From Pyrinomonadaceae bacterium (GTDB lineage Bacteria; Acidobacteriota; Blastocatellia; Pyrinomonadales; Pyrinomonadaceae), in NCBI GenBank assembly GCA_014379795.1, contig JACMLC010000470.1:1-7738 (forward strand): a stretch of DNA of 7,738 nucleotides, given 5' to 3'. Under the pieces are notes generated by a model. That model saw only the letters and a program-made list of their open reading frames with translations, had not been told where the DNA came from and ran no database searches. Below are positions 6,111 through 7,738 of the stretch, in pieces. Each line of letters starts with the position of its first letter. Position 1 is the first letter of the stretch. Made by a program: the position numbers and the translations under genes.

Positions 6111-7738
6111 AGCTCGCTCATCGCATCATTACCAGCATCGCTCTTATCTTCGCTCTGGCTGCATCTGCTTCATTCGGGCAACAGCCTGAGCTGGTGGTCG
6201 AGACGGGACATCAGGACGGAGTCAACGACGTGGCTTTCAGTCCTGACGGAAAATTGGCTGCCAGCGCGAGCCGCGACCAGACCATCAAGCTCTGGGAAGT
6301 CTCTACCGGAAGAGAGCTGCGCACGCTCGTCGGCCACAGGGATTACGTCTTCACTCTGGCCTTCACGCCTGATGGCAAGCTGCTGGCGAGCGGCAGCCGT
6401 GACCAAACCATTAAATTGTGGAATGTGGAGACGGGCGAGTTGCTCCGCACGTTCACAGGCCACACGGACATGGTGCGCCTGATTGTCATCAGCCCGGACG
6501 GAAAAACTCTCGCCAGCGCGAGCCACTTTCCAGACCGTGGATTGCGCCTCTGGGATGTTGCGAGCGGAAAGGAGAAAGGCCGCATCGCCGTCACGGATGA
6601 CGAATTTACTCCGGTCACATGGAGCCGCGACAGCCTCTCTCTCATCAGCGGCGACGGCAAAGGCACGCAGGCGATAAAAGTCTGGGACGCCGCGACGCGC
6701 ACTGAACGGCTCAAGCTCAAGGGGCGCACCTTTACGCTCAGCCCCGACGGAAAGATTATCGCTGTCATTGATGGCAAGCAAGTCGCTTTGTTCGACCTGC
6801 AAACGGGAAAGCCGCGAATCGCTTTTGACAATCTGGCTGCAGAAGAGGGCGAACCGAGCTTTAGCCCCGACGGAAAAACGATTGCCTGCGTCGGCGCGGA
6901 TCACTCCGTCTTGTTATTTGAGATAGCAAACGGCAAACAGAAGCTTAAACTCGAAGGCCACACCGGAGACGTTTTTTTTCTGGCCTTCAGTCCTGACGGC
7001 AAGACTTTAGCGACGAGCGGCAGAGAGCAACTCTTTTTCTGGGATGCAGGGAAAGGCGCAAAGCTGCATGAGAGAGAGAACAGCTATCAGCCCGGCATCA
7101 TCGCCTTTAGCCCTGACGGGCAAACCCTAGCCACTTGGCAATACTCGGACGTGTTCACCGCTTGGGACGTGCGGAGCGGGCGCAAGCGTTTCGATTCCGG
7201 CAAGCACACGAGCAAGGCTGTCTGCCTCGCCTTCAGCCCCGACGGCAGGACGCTGGCAAAGACGCGCGACGATGGAACGATTCGTTTGTGGAATCTGACC
7301 GAAGGCAAAGAGCTGCGCACCTTTACAGGGCACACCGAAGTTGTCAGGGCTTTGGCCTTCAGTCCCGACGGCAACCTGTTAGCCAGCGGCAGCGCGGACA
7401 ACACAGTCAAGCTGTGGGATGTCCAGACGGGCAAGCTCAGCCGCACGCTCCAGATGCCGACGGAAATTCACACGATTAAAACCGTCGCCGCCGTCGCCTT
7501 TAGCCCTGACGGCAAAACAATCGCAGAGGGCGGAAGCTGGGACGGCGCGCTTCGTGTGTGGAATGTGGCGACGGGCGCGCTGGTGCGCTCCTTCAAAGGC
7601 CACACGAATCGCGTCAATGCCATCGCCTTCAGCATGGACGGAAAAATTTTAGCCAGCGCCAGCTCCGATAAAACCATCAAGCTGTGGGACGCCGCGACGG
7701 GAAAAGAGCTGCGCTCGCTCGCAGGCTCATACGAAACA
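6107..7738 (+). CDS. Secreted WD40-repeat protein (runs off the window)
   Basis: The frame is open from ATG 6107 to the window edge, 544 codons without a stop, so the 3' end is missing. A signal peptide (KLAHR, then IITSIALIFALAAS, cleavage near ASFGQ) predicts export. From residue 34 at least 12 WD40 repeats follow, recognisable by AFSPDGK and the closing IKLWD/LRVWN strands. Repeats 1-3, 7, 10 and 12 are canonical with GH dipeptides; 4-6, 8, 9 and 11 are degenerate. Twelve or more blades imply two propellers, probably protein-binding scaffolds. The start overlaps the previous stop (ATGA), indicating translational coupling to the secreted DUF4384 protein. The opening PELVVETGH is typical of secreted WD40 proteins that, in some acidobacterial and cyanobacterial families, continue into a caspase-like domain. 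Whether that happens here is not visible. Confidence 0.92.
   Translation, partial: MKLAHRIITSIALIFALAASASFGQQPELVVETGHQDGVNDVAFSPDGKLAASASRDQTIKLWEVSTGRELRTLVGHRDYVFTLAFTPDGKLLASGSRDQTIKLWNVETGELLRTFTGHTDMVRLIVISPDGKTLASASHFPDRGLRLWDVASGKEKGRIAVTDDEFTPVTWSRDSLSLISGDGKGTQAIKVWDAATRTERLKLKGRTFTLSPDGKIIAVIDGKQVALFDLQTGKPRIAFDNLAAEEGEPSFSPDGKTIACVGADHSVLLFEIANGKQKLKLEGHTGDVFFLAFSPDGKTLATSGREQLFFWDAGKGAKLHERENSYQPGIIAFSPDGQTLATWQYSDVFTAWDVRSGRKRFDSGKHTSKAVCLAFSPDGRTLAKTRDDGTIRLWNLTEGKELRTFTGHTEVVRALAFSPDGNLLASGSADNTVKLWDVQTGKLSRTLQMPTEIHTIKTVAAVAFSPDGKTIAEGGSWDGALRVWNVATGALVRSFKGHTNRVNAIAFSMDGKILASASSDKTIKLWDAATGKELRSLAGSYET
6206..7696 (+). repeat. WD40 repeat region (12 blades seen)
   Basis: Twelve imperfect coding repeats of about 40-45 codons. 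Each has a VxxxAFSPDGKxLAS core and a closing (I/L)(K/R)(L/V)W(D/N/E)V strand followed by a TGK/SGK turn. The cores start near residues 34, 77, 118, 161, 203, 240, 284, 325, 366, 408, 452 and 498. Repeats 1 and 2 share SRDQTIKLW but use different codons (ATCAAGCTCTGG against ATTAAATTGTGG). The duplication is therefore not recent, or has drifted under protein-level selection. After repeat 12 the TGKELRSLAG turn seen after other blades is present, so at least one more repeat may follow beyond the edge. Confidence 0.88.

Noticed and set aside
6170..6904. 244-codon minus-strand open frame, and several shorter ones up to 7680
   Set aside because: They lie antisense to the WD40 gene. Their regular look (repeated Leu/Pro/Ser/Gly patterns) comes from the complement of the repeated SPDGK and LASAS codons.

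Overview
The window looks like chromosomal DNA from a moderately GC-rich bacterium. An Acidobacteriota lineage of the Blastocatellia type is my best guess. That rests on style only: a transmembrane Ser/Thr kinase, secreted WD40 proteins, DUF4384-like domains, HicBA, and intergenic palindromes built from GCAAAG-type or heptameric units. It is not proof of taxonomy. All supported genes are on the + strand, and no gene-free stretch exceeds about 200 bases.

Left block (1-2799): part of a surface-polysaccharide nucleotide-sugar locus. It holds the last 32 codons of a hexapeptide-repeat acyltransferase, a complete DegT/DnrJ/EryC1/StrS PLP aminotransferase (175-1290), and a Gfo/Idh/MocA oxidoreductase (1771-2799). 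Together these match the oxidise, transaminate, acylate logic used to make acylated 3-amino sugars, as in the Wbp/Wlb pathways. The exact sugar cannot be read from the sequence. A small HicB-HicA toxin-antitoxin pair (1355-1758) sits between the aminotransferase and the oxidoreductase. It carries the only strong Shine-Dalgarno in the window, which suggests a later insertion. A palindrome of GTGATRA heptamers (84-169) forms the end of the acyltransferase gene and stops five bases before the aminotransferase ATG.

Right block (2800-7738): a candidate promoter (2803-2830) and a 95-nt palindrome precede a 615-residue membrane Ser/Thr kinase. Its predicted extracytoplasmic end is a DUF4384-like domain. 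After a second palindrome of the same GCAAAG type, flanked by 16-nt direct repeats, comes a secreted protein with its own DUF4384-like domain and a Pro-rich, basic linker. It overlaps by ATGA with a secreted WD40-repeat protein (6107 to the window end, 544 codons, at least 12 repeats, no stop reached). The WD40 gene is easy to overlook because it runs off the right edge and only its antisense shadows are bounded by stops.

Working picture: kinase, secreted DUF4384 protein and WD40 propeller protein may form one envelope-facing sensing unit. The kinase and the secreted partner share the same extracytoplasmic fold, and the last two genes are translationally coupled. This is inference from domain sharing and gene order. 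It is the most interesting thing in the window.
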